Assembly: GCA_963808705.1 (NCBI GenBank)
Contig: CAWEHB010000005.1
Location: forward strand, 434,001-498,000
Length of the DNA stretch: 64,000 bases
Reading direction: 5' to 3'
Source of the DNA: JASHPR01 sp963808705
Lineage (GTDB): Bacteria > Actinomycetota > Actinomycetes > Streptosporangiales > Streptosporangiaceae
A model generated the notes under the pieces. The model was not told the origin of the DNA. It saw nothing but the letters and a program-made list of their open reading frames with translations, and searched no databases. Shown piece after piece: positions 25,271-33,520 of this stretch (position 1 is its first letter; every line of letters starts with the position of its first letter). The position numbers and the translations under genes are program-made.

Positions 25271-26563
25271 ATGAGCAGCGCTCGCGACACCGCACTGGAC
25301 CTGATCACGTTTGTCGACGCGTCACCGTCGCCGTACCACGCCGCGGCCGAGGCCCTGCGCCGGCTGACCGCGGCAGGCTTCACCGAGGTCCTGCCGGACG
25401 GGGAGTGGCCGTCCGGCGCGGGGCGCCACGTGACCGTGGACGGCGGGTCGGTGTTCGCGTGGGTGGTGCCCGAGGGGGCTGCGCCCCATGCCCCGTTCCG
25501 GCTGCTCGGCGCGCACGCCGACAGCCCGACGCTCCGGATCAAGCCGCGCCCGGACACCGGCCGGGCCGGCGTCCGCCAGCTCGGCGTCGAGGTCTACGGC
25601 GGCCCGCTGCTCAATTCCTGGCTCGACCGCGACCTCGGCCTGGCCGGGCGCGTGGTAGTGCGGACCCCGGACGGCCCGAAGACCCGGCTGGTGCGGGTGC
25701 ACCGCCCGGTGCTGCGGGTGCCGCAACTGGCCATCCACCTCGACCAGGACCTGCGCGTCGGCGGGCTGACGCTGGATCCGCAGCAGCACCTGGTGCCGAT
25801 CTGGTCGCTCGGCCCGCCCGACAGCGGGGCGTTCAAGTGCTTTCTCGGAGCGGAGCTGGGCGTCCCCCCGTTCGATGTGCTGAGCCACGACATCGTGACC
25901 TATGACCTGGCCGGCGGCGTGCTGGCCGGGCTGAACGAGGAGTTCGTGAGCTCGGGCCGGCTGGATGACCTGGGGTGCGCGCACGCGTGCGTGACCGCCC
26001 TGTCCGCGGTGGCCGGGGAGCCGGCGCCGCAGCACGTCAGCGCGCTGGTCCTGTTCGACAACGAGGAGATCGGCAGCGTGTCGGCGACCGGCGCGCGAGG
26101 CGCCTGGCTGGGCCGGCAACTGGAGCGCTCGGTGCTCGCCCGCGGCGGCGCGCGCGATGACTTCCTGCGAGCGGTCGCAGGATCCGCGCACGTCTCGGCG
26201 GACATGAGCCACGCCACCCACCCGAACTACCCGGACAAGCACGAGCCGGAGCACCAGATCGCGCTCAACGGCGGCCCGATCATCAAGATGAGCGCGAACG
26301 TGCTCTACGCCACGGATGCGAACACGCACGCGGCGTTCCTGCTCGCCGCCGAGCAGGCCGAGGTGCCGGTGCAGTACTTCGTCAACAAGAGCGGCGTGCG
26401 CAGCGGGTCGACGATCGGCCCGTACGTGGCCGCGGGGCTGGCGATGCCCACGGTCGACGTCGGCAACCCGGCCCTGGCCATGCATTCGGCGCGGGAACTG
26501 TGCGGTGCCGCCGACTCCGCGATGATGATCGCGGCGCTCAGGGCGTTCCTGGCCCCTGCGTAG
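25271..26563 (+). CDS. M18-family aspartyl aminopeptidase
   Basis: A 430-residue zinc aminopeptidase of the usual M18 length. Visible metal and catalytic segments are LLGAHADSPTLRIKPRP (first His and Asp), SALVLFDNEEIGSVSATGA (Glu-Glu pair), SADMSHATHPNYPDKHEP and ALNGGPIIKMSAN, with the final His in LAMHSARELCG. It removes N-terminal Asp or Glu residues in the cytosol, usually as a large homo-oligomer. It lies 97 bases before the bleomycin-hydrolase-type peptidase on the same strand, so both may serve peptide turnover. Confidence 0.94.
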   Translation: MSSARDTALDLITFVDASPSPYHAAAEALRRLTAAGFTEVLPDGEWPSGAGRHVTVDGGSVFAWVVPEGAAPHAPFRLLGAHADSPTLRIKPRPDTGRAGVRQLGVEVYGGPLLNSWLDRDLGLAGRVVVRTPDGPKTRLVRVHRPVLRVPQLAIHLDQDLRVGGLTLDPQQHLVPIWSLGPPDSGAFKCFLGAELGVPPFDVLSHDIVTYDLAGGVLAGLNEEFVSSGRLDDLGCAHACVTALSAVAGEPAPQHVSALVLFDNEEIGSVSATGARGAWLGRQLERSVLARGGARDDFLRAVAGSAHVSADMSHATHPNYPDKHEPEHQIALNGGPIIKMSANVLYATDANTHAAFLLAAEQAEVPVQYFVNKSGVRSGSTIGPYVAAGLAMPTVDVGNPALAMHSARELCGAADSAMMIAALRAFLAPA

Positions 26564-26660
26564 CCGCACCGCTCGGGAGTGGCGCCGGTAGGCCATGGGT
26601 GCCACGCCGACACGCTGGTACGTTGGCGAAGGAAGCCACACGGTGCCGAGGGAGACGCTG

Positions 26661-27998
26661 ATGACGAGCACGGACGGGACGCTGAACGCCCAGGACCTGG
26701 AACTGCTCCGCAAGGAATTTTCCGCTAGTCCCGCCTACCGGCTCGCGCAGAATGCGGTGACCCGGGTGACGGTCGACGACGTCGCCATCAACCGGGAGAT
26801 CATCAACAGCACCGATCACTCCCTCTCCACCCTCCTGGACGACTGGAAGGTCACCAATCAGCAGCGCAGCGGCCGGTGCTGGCTGTTCGCCGGGCTCAAC
26901 CTGCTGCGCGTGGGCGCCATGAAGAAGATGGGGCTCAAGGACTTCGAGTTCTCGCAGAACTACGCCATGTTCTGGGACAAGATCGAGCGGGCCAACTACT
27001 TCCTCGAGGCCATCATCGAGACGGTCGGCCGGGACATCGACGACCGGACCGTTGCGTATGTTCTCCAGGCGGTCGCCGACGACGGCGGTCAGTGGAACAT
27101 GTTCGTGGCCATCGTCCGCAAGCACGGCCTGGTACCCAAGGCGTTCATGCCCGAGACCCAGAGCTCGTCCGACACCGGCCGGATGAACTCGGCCCTGCGC
27201 TACCTCCTGCGGCAGGGCGCCAAGTCGGTGCGCGAGGCAGCCGCCCGCGGCGTCGACGCGGCCCGGGCCGAGAAGGCCGACATCCTGCGGGTGATCTACC
27301 GGGTGCTCTGCATCCACCTCGGGACCCCGCCGGATCACATCGACTGGCAGTGGACCGACTCCGACCGGGAGTTCCACCGCGACGGCGTGCTCACCCCGCA
27401 GGAGTTCGCGGCCAGGTACGTCGAACTGCCCATCGACGACTACGTGTGCCTGGTCCACGACCCGCGCCCGTCGAGCCCGGCCGGCCGGATCTTCACGGTC
27501 CAGTACCTGGGCAACGTGCTCGGCGCCCCGCCGGTCATCTACCTCAACGTCGACATGCCGCTGATCAAGAAGATCGCCGCGCAGGCCCTGCAGCAGGGCG
27601 AGCCGGTCTGGTTCGGCTGCGACGTCGGCAAGATGATGAGCAACGAGTACGGCGTGTGGGACGCCAGGCTCTACGACCTGCCATCGGTCTACGACACGGC
27701 CTTCACCCTGGGCAAGGCCGACCGGCTCGTCTACCACGAGACCCAGATGACCCACGCCATGCTGTTCACCGGGGTGGACGTCCTCGACGGCGTGACCCGC
27801 AGGTGGCGGGTGGAGAACAGCTGGGGTGCGGACAAGGGCAAGGACGGCTTCTACACCATGAACGACTCGTGGTTCGACGAGTACGTCTTCGAGATCGCGG
27901 CGCGGCGCGACGTGCTGCCCGAGGAACTGCGCCAGGCGCTCGACACCGAGCCGATCGTGCTGCCGGCCTGGGACCCGATGGGCTCGCTCGCCCGCTAG
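26661..27998 (+). CDS. pepC: C1-family aminopeptidase, bleomycin hydrolase type
   Basis: A 445-residue papain-fold cytosolic peptidase. The catalytic residues are Cys73 in NQQRSGRCWLFAGLN, His365 in MTHAMLFTGVD and Asn386 in VENSWG, the spacing typical of PepC/bleomycin hydrolase hexamers. GAGGGAGA lies upstream of the ATG. It should trim peptides from the N-terminus and can inactivate bleomycin-type glycopeptides. Its stop overlaps the convergent alpha/beta hydrolase stop by 4 bases. Confidence 0.95.
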   Translation: MTSTDGTLNAQDLELLRKEFSASPAYRLAQNAVTRVTVDDVAINREIINSTDHSLSTLLDDWKVTNQQRSGRCWLFAGLNLLRVGAMKKMGLKDFEFSQNYAMFWDKIERANYFLEAIIETVGRDIDDRTVAYVLQAVADDGGQWNMFVAIVRKHGLVPKAFMPETQSSSDTGRMNSALRYLLRQGAKSVREAAARGVDAARAEKADILRVIYRVLCIHLGTPPDHIDWQWTDSDREFHRDGVLTPQEFAARYVELPIDDYVCLVHDPRPSSPAGRIFTVQYLGNVLGAPPVIYLNVDMPLIKKIAAQALQQGEPVWFGCDVGKMMSNEYGVWDARLYDLPSVYDTAFTLGKADRLVYHETQMTHAMLFTGVDVLDGVTRRWRVENSWGADKGKDGFYTMNDSWFDEYVFEIAARRDVLPEELRQALDTEPIVLPAWDPMGSLAR

Positions 27999-28825
27999 TT
28001 GCGGCTCTCCGCCAGCACCTCGCGGAGCCTGGCGGCGAACCCGTCCGGGTGACTGTCAAAGCCGCCGTGCCCGCCGGGGAACGCCGCGGGCTGCCCGCCC
28101 AGTCTCTCGGCCAGCGCGTGCGAGGTCTGGTAGGTCATCTGCTCGGGGGTGGACGCGTCACCCACGCCCACCACGATCCTGGTCGGGCTGCGGCGCAGCG
28201 CCTCGATATCCGGCGAGTAGTTGCCGATGATCGGGATGAGGCGCCCGGCGAACAGATCCAGGTTGCCCCCGGTCCGGGCCATCGCCTCGGCGGCCTCCGG
28301 GGTTGTCTCGCCCGGCGCTGGCCCCGGCCCGTCGCCGAACCCCACGCCCACCGCGAACTTCTGCATCGCCGCGAAGACGCCATCGCTGCGGTAGGTGTCG
28401 CCGATCTCCTCGTTGAGCGCGTGCCACTTCGCCGCGTCCGGCAGCAGTTCCGTGACCGGCGGCTCGTGCGCGACCAGCGTGCGCACCTGGCCCGGGTACC
28501 GCGCGACGAGGTCCAGGCCGTACGTGGCGCCGCCGCTGGAGCCCAGCACGTCGGCGGGCCCGGAACTCACCGCCTGCAGCAGGCGGTGAGCGTCGTCCGC
28601 GAACACCCCGACCGTCAGGTCATCCCAGGATCCGTCGAACCGGCTTCTCGAATTGCCCCGGCAGTCGTACGTCACGACCGTGTACGCACCGGCCAGGCGG
28701 TCGGCGACCGCCGCGAACCCGCCTGCGTCCATGGGCCCGCCGGGGATCATCAGCAGCATCGGACCGGATCCGCGCACCTCGTAGTACAACTCCGCACCCG
28801 GCACCGGCAACGTGTCCGTCTTCAT
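27995..28825 (-). CDS. alpha/beta hydrolase
   Basis: A 276-residue hydrolase of the proline-iminopeptidase/haloperoxidase-like group. MLLMIPGGPMDAGGF is the oxyanion region, DVLGSSGGATYGLDLVARYP the nucleophile elbow (GSSGG), IVVGVGDASTPEQ holds the Asp and GGHGGFDSHPDGFA the His. It lacks a signal peptide. The gene is divergent from the truncated GNAT gene. Substrate unknown. Confidence 0.88.
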   Translation of the reverse strand: MKTDTLPVPGAELYYEVRGSGPMLLMIPGGPMDAGGFAAVADRLAGAYTVVTYDCRGNSRSRFDGSWDDLTVGVFADDAHRLLQAVSSGPADVLGSSGGATYGLDLVARYPGQVRTLVAHEPPVTELLPDAAKWHALNEEIGDTYRSDGVFAAMQKFAVGVGFGDGPGPAPGETTPEAAEAMARTGGNLDLFAGRLIPIIGNYSPDIEALRRSPTRIVVGVGDASTPEQMTYQTSHALAERLGGQPAAFPGGHGGFDSHPDGFAARLREVLAESRN

Positions 28826-28945
28826 GGTTCCTCCCGTTTCCGATGACTGAGACGCTCATGCGGCCCGGAATTCATCGCTCCGGCTGCGCGTTCGGCCCTA
28901 CGGCTAGCCCGCCCACCGGTATATCAACGAGCGCCTGGGACCTAG

Positions 28946-29210
28946 ATGACCGAACCGCCGCTGCCGCCGACCACGGACGGGCTGGTGCTGATCCGCGCTC
29001 CAGAACCCGGCGACGCGCAGGTGCTCATCGCCGGGCGCGACGAGGCGTTCCGCCGCTGGCTCGGGCCGGGCTCCGATGAGCCGCAGCCGGCGGGGTGCGT
29101 CCACGCCGGGGGGCAGATCGTCGGCTGGGTCGACTACGACACCGACGCCGACCACGACTGGCTGGAGCCCGGTGAGGTCAACGTCGGCTACAGCGTGTTC
29201 GCCCCGCACC
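28946..29210 (+). pseudogene. GNAT acetyltransferase, C-terminal half lost
   Basis: About 88 residues match the front of a GNAT N-acetyltransferase: LVLIRAPEPGDAQVLIAGRD, IVGWVDYDTDADHDWLEPGE and VNVGYSVFAPHRG. This last segment is the beta4 strand just before the acetyl-CoA-binding RGxG/A loop. Exactly there the sequence turns into a 35-bp tandem repeat, so the acetyl-CoA site and everything after it are missing. It cannot be active. Confidence 0.85.
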
Positions 29211-29329
29211 GGGGCCAGCTTCTAGGCCACATCCCCCGCTCGCCCGGGGCCAGCTTCCAGGCCGCATCCCCCGCTCGCCCGGGGCCAGCTTCCAGGCCGC
29301 ATCCCCGGCTCGCCCGGGGCCAGCTTTTA
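29211..29329. repeat. three and a half tandem copies of a 35-bp unit
   Basis: Units start at 29211, 29246, 29281 and (partial) 29316. Each begins GGGGCCAGCTTCCAGGCC and ends CGCTCGCCC; unit 1 differs at two positions and unit 3 at one. The array begins in the middle of the truncated GNAT coding sequence and stops just before the operator-like palindrome of the acyl-CoA dehydrogenase gene. Neither strand gives a plausible gene. Confidence 0.92.
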
Positions 29330-29342
29330 GAATTGCGTTCTA
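29328..29342. promoter_or_regulatory. candidate TetR-type operator TAGAA-N5-TTCTA
   Basis: A 15-bp inverted repeat (TAGAATTGCGTTCTA) lies 52 bases upstream of the acyl-CoA dehydrogenase start. It resembles sites bound by TetR regulators of lipid and sterol catabolism in actinomycetes, but the half-site spacing is one base longer than the KstR consensus. No regulator is adjacent. Confidence 0.45.
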
Positions 29343-29394
29343 GTAGGCTCGGTACTGTCCGTGAGCACGCGAACCAGGGGCTGGGGAGGACGCC

Positions 29395-30684
29395 GTGGCT
29401 TGGGACTTCTCGACTGAGCCGGAGTTCCAGGAGCAACTCGACTGGGTCGAGGAGTTCTGCCGCACCGAGGTCGAGCCGCTCGACCTGGTCTTCCCCGGCG
29501 CGGCCTACTCCCGCGACCCGAAGGCCCGGGCGCTGGCCGACCCGCTCAAGCAGCAGGTGAAGGACCGGGGCCTGTGGGCGCTGTTCCTCGACCGCGAGCT
29601 CGGCGGCCCCGGCTTCGGCCAGCTCAAGCTCGCGCTGCTGAACGAGATCCTGGGCCGCTACCGCTCGGCACCGGTGATCTTCGGCACGGCCGCGCCCGAC
29701 ACGGGCAACATGGAGATGCTGGCGGCCTACGGCACCGAGGAGCAGAAGCGCCGGTGGCTGTACCCGTTGCTGAACCAGGAGATCTTCTCCGCCTACTCGA
29801 TGACCGAGCCGCGGGGCGGGTCCGACCCCAGCCTGTTCCAGACCCGCGCCGTGCGGGTGCAGGGGAATGGGGAGGAGTGGGTCATCAACGGCGAGAAGTG
29901 GTTCACCAGCGCCGGCGCCCGGGCCGACATCATCTTCGTGATGTGCACCAACGGCATGTTCGTGGTGCCGCGCGACACGCCGGGCGTGGAGATCATGGAA
30001 TACCCCGCTCTGCACAACCACATCCGCTACACCGACGTGCGCGTTCCCGGTGACCACCTGCTGGGGCCGGAGGACGGGGCCAGGGTGCTGGCCCAGCGGC
30101 GGCTGGGCGGCGGCCGGATCCACCACGCGATGCGCACGGTGGCGCAGGTCAAGCTGGCCCTCGACATGATGTGCGAGCGGGCGCTCAGCCGTGAGTCGCA
30201 CGGCAAGGTGATCGCGGAGCACCAGATGGTGCAGGAGGCCATCGCCGACTCCTACGCCGAGATCAACATGCTCCGGCTGCTGGTGCTGTGGACCGCGTGG
30301 ACCATCGACAACTCCAGCACCCGGGAGGCGCGCACCCAGATCGCCGCCTGCAAGTACACCTGCGCCAAGGTGCTCCGCGAGGTGTCCTACCGGGCGCTGC
30401 ACATCATGGGCTCCCTCGGCACCACCAACCTGACGCCGCTGCAGGCCATGTGGGCCAGCGCGCCGACCATGGCCATCGCCGACGGCGTCGACGAGGTGCA
30501 CAAGGTGACCGTCGCCCGTAACGTGCTCAAGGGTTATCAGCCGCATCCCGGGCTGTGGCCGAGCGAGTACCTTCCCGCCAAGCGCGAGGAGGCGCGGAAG
30601 AAGTACGCCAGCCTGCTCGCGGCCGACCCGGACCTCGCCGCCTGGGCCGACCACGCCGCCCGGGCTACGGCGCGCGGGCACTGA
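29395..30684 (+). CDS. acyl-CoA dehydrogenase
   Basis: A 429-residue flavoenzyme starting at GTG after GGGGAGGA. The FAD/substrate segments are FSAYSMTEPRGGSDPSLFQT and WVINGEKWFTSAGARADI, followed by the C-terminal helical domain with ACKYTCAKVLREVSYRALHI, MGSLGTTNLTPL and IADGVDEVHKVTVARNVLKG. The ending pattern resembles the ACAD10/11-like group. It should oxidise an acyl-CoA at the alpha-beta bond. A truncated SDR gene follows 2 bases after its stop, so it was part of a degradation operon. Confidence 0.92.
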   Translation: MAWDFSTEPEFQEQLDWVEEFCRTEVEPLDLVFPGAAYSRDPKARALADPLKQQVKDRGLWALFLDRELGGPGFGQLKLALLNEILGRYRSAPVIFGTAAPDTGNMEMLAAYGTEEQKRRWLYPLLNQEIFSAYSMTEPRGGSDPSLFQTRAVRVQGNGEEWVINGEKWFTSAGARADIIFVMCTNGMFVVPRDTPGVEIMEYPALHNHIRYTDVRVPGDHLLGPEDGARVLAQRRLGGGRIHHAMRTVAQVKLALDMMCERALSRESHGKVIAEHQMVQEAIADSYAEINMLRLLVLWTAWTIDNSSTREARTQIAACKYTCAKVLREVSYRALHIMGSLGTTNLTPLQAMWASAPTMAIADGVDEVHKVTVARNVLKGYQPHPGLWPSEYLPAKREEARKKYASLLAADPDLAAWADHAARATARGH

Positions 30685-30686
30685 GC

Positions 30687-30872
30687 ATGGACATCGGGGG
30701 GCGGGTCGCCGTCGTCACCGGCGGGGCGAGCGGCATCGGCCGCTCGCTGTGCCTCGCCCTCGCCGAGCAGGGCGCCGCCGCGGTGGTGGTGGCCGACGTC
30801 GACGCGGGGGGAGCGGTGGCTGCGCGGGATGCGCCGCCTGCAGGCCGGCTCGGCGGGCAGCAGCCATCCTGA
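30687..30872 (+). pseudogene. SDR oxidoreductase with middle deleted
   Basis: The first ~40 residues are a classical SDR start: RVAVVTGGASGIGRSLCLAL with the NAD(P) glycine motif, then VVVADVDAGG. The chain ends at 61 residues instead of about 250. Directly after the break the next frame reads ERWLRGMRRLQAGS, which resembles the usual C-terminal end of such SDRs. About 190 residues, including the Ser-Tyr-Lys catalytic residues, are therefore missing. Confidence 0.75.
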
Positions 30873-30884
30873 CCGCCGGCGAAT

Positions 30885-31823
30885 TCACGACTGCTCGGGG
30901 CAGCCCGCGTCGGCCATCGGGCCGGTGTGCGGGTGATGGGGCTGGCGGACCAGCAGTTCGGCCTCCTGGTCGCTGCCGCCCTTCAGCTCGGCCACCAGCG
31001 GGGACTGGGCGAGCAGGACCGCCCCGGCAAACATGACCAGCAGCGACAGCGCCTCCAGGGGACCCCAGGCGCCGTTGGTCCGCAGGTCGTCACCGAAGAG
31101 CCCGACGCCGATCAGGATGCTGGCCAGCGGGTCAATGAGCACGATGGTCGACTGGGAGGCGACGATCGGGCCCGCGTGGATGGCGTTCTGGGCCAGGAAC
31201 ACGGCGAGCGCGCCGAAGAAGGCCAGCGCGTAGGTCTGCCAGTGGCGGTACAGCGTGGTCCAGTCCGACGCCGCGAAGCCGGATACCACCTTGGTGCACG
31301 CGGCGGTGAACGCGAAGCTGATGGCCGCTGCGGTCCCGAACATGGCCGCCCGCCACCAGCGCGGGCCGCGCAGCGCGAGCAGGACCGCGATCACGATGGC
31401 GGCGCCGCACGCCCCGCCGGCCACGGTCCACTCCCACAACGGCGGCGACAGCGAGCCTTCCACCGGGTCGGCGAAGTACAGGAAGCCGGCCAGGCCGCCG
31501 CTGACGGCCAGGACGCCTGCCCACTCGCGCCGGCCCATCGTGAACCCGAACCAGGCGACCAGCACGATGACCAGGAACACCAGCTCGGTGGTCAGGATCG
31601 GCTGGACCTCGGAGAGGCGGCCGAAGTGCAGGGCCACGGCCTGCAGCAGGAACGAGACGATCATCAGCGCGAACCCGGCGAGCCAGACCCCGCGGCGCAG
31701 CGCATACGTGATCAGGCTGAGCCGCAGCGTGGCGCCGGCCGGGGCCGTCTCGATGCCTTTTCGCTGGAAGACGCTGGTCAGAGCGTTCGCCAGCGCAGCG
31801 CCGAGGGCCAAGACAAAAACCAT
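30885..31823 (-). CDS. DMT-superfamily (EamA-like) transporter
   Basis: A 312-residue membrane protein with about nine to ten hydrophobic helices, starting MVFVLALGAALANALTSVFQ and continuing with VQPILTTELVFLVIVLVAWF and a second half with SQSTIVLIDPLASILIGVGL. This is the layout of actinobacterial DMT-type permeases. The tail LAELKGGSDQEAELLVRQ-like segment is cytoplasmic. It is divergent from a MarR gene that probably controls it. The exported metabolite is unknown. Confidence 0.82.
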   Translation of the reverse strand: MVFVLALGAALANALTSVFQRKGIETAPAGATLRLSLITYALRRGVWLAGFALMIVSFLLQAVALHFGRLSEVQPILTTELVFLVIVLVAWFGFTMGRREWAGVLAVSGGLAGFLYFADPVEGSLSPPLWEWTVAGGACGAAIVIAVLLALRGPRWWRAAMFGTAAAISFAFTAACTKVVSGFAASDWTTLYRHWQTYALAFFGALAVFLAQNAIHAGPIVASQSTIVLIDPLASILIGVGLFGDDLRTNGAWGPLEALSLLVMFAGAVLLAQSPLVAELKGGSDQEAELLVRQPHHPHTGPMADAGCPEQS

Positions 31824-31887
31824 GGAGTTCCCGCTCCGCCTGCTCCCGTGTGCCCGCTCGGGTCCGCCTGCCCGGACCGCAGACACA

Positions 31888-31898
31888 TGTATCATACA
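31888..31898. promoter_or_regulatory. candidate MarR operator TGTAT-C-ATACA
   Basis: An 11-bp perfect inverted repeat lies in the 125-base divergent region between the DMT transporter and the MarR gene. The surrounding sequence is unusually AT-rich (ACATGTATCATACAGCTATC), fitting a promoter with an overlapping operator. Confidence 0.45.
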
Positions 31899-31948
31899 GC
31901 TATCTGGGTCGTAGCATAGCGGACAGCGAGGGGGCTGGGATCGGCGCG

Positions 31949-32425
31949 GTGGATAGCGAGGCAGGCGGCGCGGACGCCATCGGGACCATCGAGCTGGAGC
32001 TGATCAAGCTCGTCCGCCACCTGGAGACCTTTGCCCGGCGCAGTTCGCTGTACGTGCGCGTGGACCGGGCCGGCTATCTCGCCATGCGCGTGCTCGACGG
32101 CTTGGGGCCGGTGAGCACGAATGCGCTAGCGCAGGCCCTGGGACTCGACGCATCGACGGTCACCCGCCAGGTCGCGGCCCTGGAGCGCGTCGGGCTCATC
32201 GCGCGGCACCCCGACCCGGCCGACGGCCGCTCCTCGATCATCGCGCTGACCCCGGAGGGCCGCCGGTCCATGCGCGAGGTGGAGCAGGAGCGCCGGCGGC
32301 GCATCGAGACCCTGGTCCGCGACTGGGACGACGCCGAGCAGGCCGGCCTGGCGGTCGCGCTGGCGAGGCTCAACTCGTCCCTGGTGGAGAGCGTGGCCGA
32401 GTCCGGCAAACGGGCCCGGTGCTAG
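31949..32425 (+). CDS. MarR-family transcriptional regulator
   Basis: A 158-residue MarR protein with a GTG start chosen from the onset of conserved sequence. The winged helix is VSTNALAQALGLDASTVTRQ and the wing is ARHPDPADGRSSIIALTPEG, with the family's D-x-R pair. N- and C-terminal helices provide the dimer interface. It is divergent from the DMT transporter and likely represses it. The start is uncertain because no strong ribosome site is visible. Confidence 0.88.
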   Translation: MDSEAGGADAIGTIELELIKLVRHLETFARRSSLYVRVDRAGYLAMRVLDGLGPVSTNALAQALGLDASTVTRQVAALERVGLIARHPDPADGRSSIIALTPEGRRSMREVEQERRRRIETLVRDWDDAEQAGLAVALARLNSSLVESVAESGKRARC

Positions 32426-32514
32426 CAGGTTCCGGCGCAGCGCACCGTGCCGGTACTCCAAGAGACGTCATTAAAGGCACATCCGTACAGCCGCGGCTAA
32501 CGCCTGCGCCGCGA

Positions 32515-33519
32515 TCAGGGAACGGCGGGATCCTGCGGGCCCGGCACGGTCAGGCCCGCCGACGCGAGCACTTCCTCGGTCGGCCGCGGGCTCGTCCGCA
32601 CCCCGGCCGCGATGCCCTTGACCAGTGAGGACCCGAGCGCCCTCCGGTCGGGTGACTTCGCGAACGTGCGCGCCCAGCGGCGCAGCGTCGAGCCGCCGTA
32701 CAGGACGCGCTCCGCCGGCGCGAGCGACCGGGTCCGCAGCGTCCAGACCTTGTTCCGCACCTCGTAGAAGAAGCGCGGCCCCGGGTCGGCGTCGGTCGAG
32801 CCGAAGGCCGCGGTCTTGTGCACGACGACGCTGGCCGGGCAGAGCAGGCCAGCCTGGCCGCGCAGCAGCCGGGTGGTGTACTCGAAGTCGTCGTTCCACA
32901 GGAAGTAGTCCGCCTGCGGCAGGCCCCGCTCCCGGCACACGCCGGCGTCGACGAGGATCGACACGAACGATGCGGAACGGATGGGCAGGCACCCGGTCTC
33001 GGCGGCGGCGGCCCGCTCGGCCTTGCGGGCGAACGGCTTGGCCCGCGGGGTGTTCATCGGGTGCGGGCGCCCGTCGGTCCAGATCACGCGGCTGGCGACC
33101 AGCGCCGGAGGCCGGCCGGGATGGCGCCCGCGGGCCTCGAGCAGCGCCCGCAGCGCGTGCCGCTGGGGCACCGTGTCGTCGTCCATGAGCCAGACCAGGT
33201 CCGCGGCGTCGGCCAGGGCCAGCGCCAGGCCGCAGGCAAACCCGCCCGCCCCGCCGGTGTTGCGCGCCAGCTCGGCCAGGTTGACGTCCGGGTAGTGGCT
33301 GCGCACCGCCGCGGCGGTCTCGTCGGTCGAGGCGTTGTCGACCACGATCACGGCGTCGGGCGCCCGGCTCTGCGCGTGCACCGCCGCCAGCGACTCGAGC
33401 AGCAGCGGCCGCCGGTTGTACGTGACCACGACGGCGATCACCCGGGACGAGCGGGGTGTGCGCGGAGCACCGCGGGACGGGTCCCGTTGGGCCGCGGGAG
33501 GAAGGTGCCCGGCGGGCAT
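32515..33519 (-). CDS. GlfT1-like galactofuranosyltransferase (GT2)
   Basis: A 334-residue GT-A glycosyltransferase. It opens with VIAVVVTYNRRPLLLESLAA, has the nucleotide-binding VIVVDNASTDETAAAV and NTGGAGGFACGLALALADAA, and the metal-binding WLMDDDTVP. NDDFEYTTRLLRGQAGLLCP gives the acceptor-side Asp-Asp/Glu, and VVVHKTAAFG the late His. This is the pattern of mycobacterial GlfT1 (Rv3782), which adds the first galactofuranose residues. It starts 1 base after the sulfotransferase-like gene stops, so the two are co-transcribed. Other GT2 transferases using UDP-sugars remain possible. Confidence 0.78.
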   Translation of the reverse strand: MPAGHLPPAAQRDPSRGAPRTPRSSRVIAVVVTYNRRPLLLESLAAVHAQSRAPDAVIVVDNASTDETAAAVRSHYPDVNLAELARNTGGAGGFACGLALALADAADLVWLMDDDTVPQRHALRALLEARGRHPGRPPALVASRVIWTDGRPHPMNTPRAKPFARKAERAAAAETGCLPIRSASFVSILVDAGVCRERGLPQADYFLWNDDFEYTTRLLRGQAGLLCPASVVVHKTAAFGSTDADPGPRFFYEVRNKVWTLRTRSLAPAERVLYGGSTLRRWARTFAKSPDRRALGSSLVKGIAAGVRTSPRPTEEVLASAGLTVPGPQDPAVP

Positions 33520-33520
33520 G

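Noticed and set aside
26876..28846. A 656-residue plus-strand frame
   Set aside because: Shadow of the bleomycin-hydrolase-type gene and the opposite strand of an alpha/beta hydrolase; no motifs.
29211..29329. The 35-bp tandem array as a CRISPR
   Set aside because: Units are head to tail with no spacers and no cas genes are present.
29188..30681. A 497-residue minus-strand frame over the acyl-CoA dehydrogenase
   Set aside because: Antisense shadow; includes the 35-bp repeat array translated as a repetitive peptide with no support.
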